Part shown: positions 63,641 through 64,000 of the stretch, piece after piece
Layout: every line of letters starts with the position of its first letter
Numbering within the stretch: the stretch's first letter is position 1
Assembly: GCF_010548375.1 (NCBI RefSeq)
Contig: NZ_JAAGLY010000003.1
Location: 620,001 to 684,000 of the forward strand
DNA length: 64,000 nt
Direction of reading: 5' to 3'
Source: Streptomyces sp. SID13726
GTDB taxonomy: Bacteria > Actinomycetota > Actinomycetes > Streptomycetales > Streptomycetaceae
Notes under the pieces: generated by a model
The model's database searches: none
What the model saw: the letters and a program-made list of their open reading frames with translations, nothing else
Told to the model about the DNA's origin: nothing
Translations under genes and position numbers: made by a program

Positions 63641-64000
63641 TCAGGCGCCCGCCGCCGCGGCCATCGCCGCCCGCAGCTCACGCACGACGGCCCACAGCAC
63701 CGGCGACCTCTGAGCGCCGCGTTCGATCAGCTCCTCCACCCTCGCCTCGACCCGGGCCTCGTCATGGGCCTCGTCTCGGGCCTCGTCACCGGCGGGTCCC
63801 ACGCGCGCGTGCAGCGTGCGCAGCCCGGCCGCGGTCGCGAGCGCCACGAGGGCCGCGTCCCGGTCGGAGACCTCCGCGGCGAGCACCGGACCCCACAGGA
63901 TCTGCCGGGCCTCCTCCTGGAGCGCCTCGGCGACGGCCGGCCGGGCGAGGTCGTGGTCGACCGTGGGGAAGAGCCCGAGGGCCCGCTTCTTGCGCGCCCG
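63641..64000 (-). CDS. GPP34 (GOLPH3-like) phosphoprotein, C-terminal part
   Basis: The reading frame is open to the window edge, so only the last 119 codons are visible. The sequence RARKKRALGLFPTVDHDLARPAVAEALQEE is split here only for length; the LGLFPT and later ALVALATAAGL segments match actinobacterial GPP34 proteins. These are homologues of the phosphoinositide-binding Golgi protein and in bacteria are of unclear function. A low-complexity stretch DEARDEAHDEARVEARVEE, encoded by repeated GCCTCGTC-type units, interrupts the C-terminal region. The protein is cytoplasmic or peripheral membrane. Confidence 0.7.
   Translation of the reverse strand, partial: RARKKRALGLFPTVDHDLARPAVAEALQEEARQILWGPVLAAEVSDRDAALVALATAAGLRTLHARVGPAGDEARDEAHDEARVEARVEELIERGAQRSPVLWAVVRELRAAMAAAAGA

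Overview
The window is chromosomal DNA of a high-GC actinomycete, almost certainly a Streptomyces. The reasons are the roughly 70% GC content, the third-codon GC bias that produces long shadow frames, the many GTG/TTG starts, and family content: an SsgA-like sporulation protein, an LPFR-motif micro-protein, DUF6126, DUF6380, DUF5941 and GPP34. From memory the gene order resembles the Streptomyces coelicolor region around SCO6722-SCO6771; this was not computed. I see no rRNA, tRNA, CRISPR array, prophage or complete insertion sequence.

Region 1 (1-13952, nearly all minus strand) is a hopanoid locus. It reads right to left: a 21-codon upstream ORF, hpnC, hpnD, a 49-codon DUF6380 ORF, hpnE, a polyprenyl diphosphate synthase, shc, hpnG, hpnH, ispG, dxs and an HpnO-type aminotransferase. 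Start and stop codons overlap at many junctions. The locus joins MEP-pathway supply (dxs, ispG), squalene formation (hpnCDE), cyclisation (shc) and C35 side-chain assembly (hpnH, hpnG, aminotransferase). It is followed by an XRE-cupin regulator/DUF6126 pair under two phased palindromic operators.

Region 2 (14200-21300, minus) looks like an envelope phospho-polymer or phospholipid locus. It has a two-domain DUF5941/CDP-alcohol phosphotransferase, a nucleotidyltransferase, a glycerol-1-phosphate dehydrogenase-like enzyme, a second CDP-alcohol phosphotransferase, a GT2 glycosyltransferase and a TagGH-type ABC exporter. Its product cannot be named from sequence. Beside it on the plus strand are galE, a zinc exporter (zitB) with a Zur-box-like site, and idi.

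Region 3 (24400-46100) is mixed housekeeping and accessory: anti-sigma-type ATPase, HdeD-like protein, enoyl-CoA hydratase, two DJ-1/PfpI-type genes, an LPFR peptide, Tex, an ABC-F ATPase, a D-amino-acid-oxidase-like enzyme, a BCCT transporter, three secreted peptidases, a macro-domain/PfkB pair, an amino-acid permease with divergent MerR regulator, and an SDR.

Region 4 (46200-58950) holds a sugar-type ABC importer (permease, lipoprotein, ATPase) interrupted by a 281-bp inverted-repeat element, an IclR regulator, a benzoylformate-decarboxylase-like ThDP enzyme, and a beta-oxidation operon (alpha-methylacyl-CoA racemase, acyl-CoA dehydrogenase, thiolase, FadJ-type enzyme). Region 5 (58951-64000) has a trans-acting enoyl reductase-like protein, a small membrane protein, endonuclease V, a shortened YciI-like ORF, a Rho-N-type protein, a secreted BNR-repeat protein, an SsgA-like protein (ssgD) and the end of a GPP34 gene.

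A recurring oddity is that three genes (the GlxA-type regulator, iclR and the enoyl reductase) have their 3' end, stop codon included, tandemly duplicated just downstream.
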